From Choristoneura fumiferana (Eukaryota > Arthropoda > Insecta > Lepidoptera > Tortricidae): a stretch of DNA of 64,000 nucleotides. Positions 63,893 through 64,000 of this stretch are shown here, in pieces. The notes below the pieces were generated by a model. That model had not been told where the DNA came from. It searched no databases and saw nothing but the letters and a program-made list of their open reading frames with translations. The stretch's first letter is position 1. The number at the start of each line of letters is the position of its first letter. Made by a program: the position numbers and the translations under genes. The DNA is taken from assembly GCF_025370935.1 (NCBI RefSeq), contig NC_133472.1, forward strand, positions 5,248,171-5,312,170, given 5' to 3'.

Positions 63893-64000
63893 AAACATAC
63901 TTGTGTTTACCTGCGGCTTCGCACACGTAAATCATTAGATCAGCAGCTGAATTGAGATTTATGAAAATTCCCGAAAATTAAATCGTGATTTTCATTGACG
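63893..64000. mobile_element. LINE-like remnant at the window edge
   Basis: ACCTGCGGCTTCGCACACGT then GATCAGCAGCTGAATTGAGA, the inverse of the end of the remnant at 10290-10680. Cut by the window edge. Confidence 0.5.

Overview
This is AT-rich, intron-containing animal DNA, almost certainly from a moth or butterfly (Lepidoptera). The two protein-coding genes are insect-like, and the rest is crowded with families typical of lepidopteran genomes: palindromic MITEs, hAT-like MITEs, RTE-type LINE tails ending in GAT repeats, and a tRNA-derived SINE. I cannot name the species from sequence alone.

Gene 1, plus strand, 17757-30086: a complete seven-exon gene for the spindle-checkpoint kinase Mps1/TTK. 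The exons join in frame into 492 codons. The catalytic domain is intact, but the N-terminal region is short and shows no TPR domain. Gene 2, minus strand, 63677 down to 38121: the last 20 coding exons of alpha-spectrin, 994 residues covering about nine spectrin repeats and the C-terminal EF-hands. Its 5' half, including the SH3 domain, lies beyond the right edge. The two genes converge tail to tail across about 8 kb. They have unrelated jobs (kinetochore signalling and membrane skeleton), so the neighbourhood is not an operon-like unit.

Layout: 1-17.6 kb is intergenic, full of transposon remnants, with one GC-rich candidate 5' exon near 15.1 kb. 17.7-30.1 kb is Mps1. 30.1-36.4 kb is the convergent spacer, dominated by a nested transposon complex at 32.0-34.6 kb. 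36.45-38.1 kb is the probable alpha-spectrin 3' UTR. 38.1-63.7 kb is alpha-spectrin, with introns made largely of mobile DNA.

I found no new gene system, CRISPR array, rRNA or genuine tRNA gene. The most informative content is the transposon record. Several insertions keep readable target-site duplications (8 bp for hAT-like elements, 9-14 bp for retroposons). Some are nested so that relative ages can be read. One nested insertion has a paralogous unoccupied site elsewhere in the window. A recurring pattern is mobile DNA lying within about 5-30 bp of splice sites of conserved exons in both genes.
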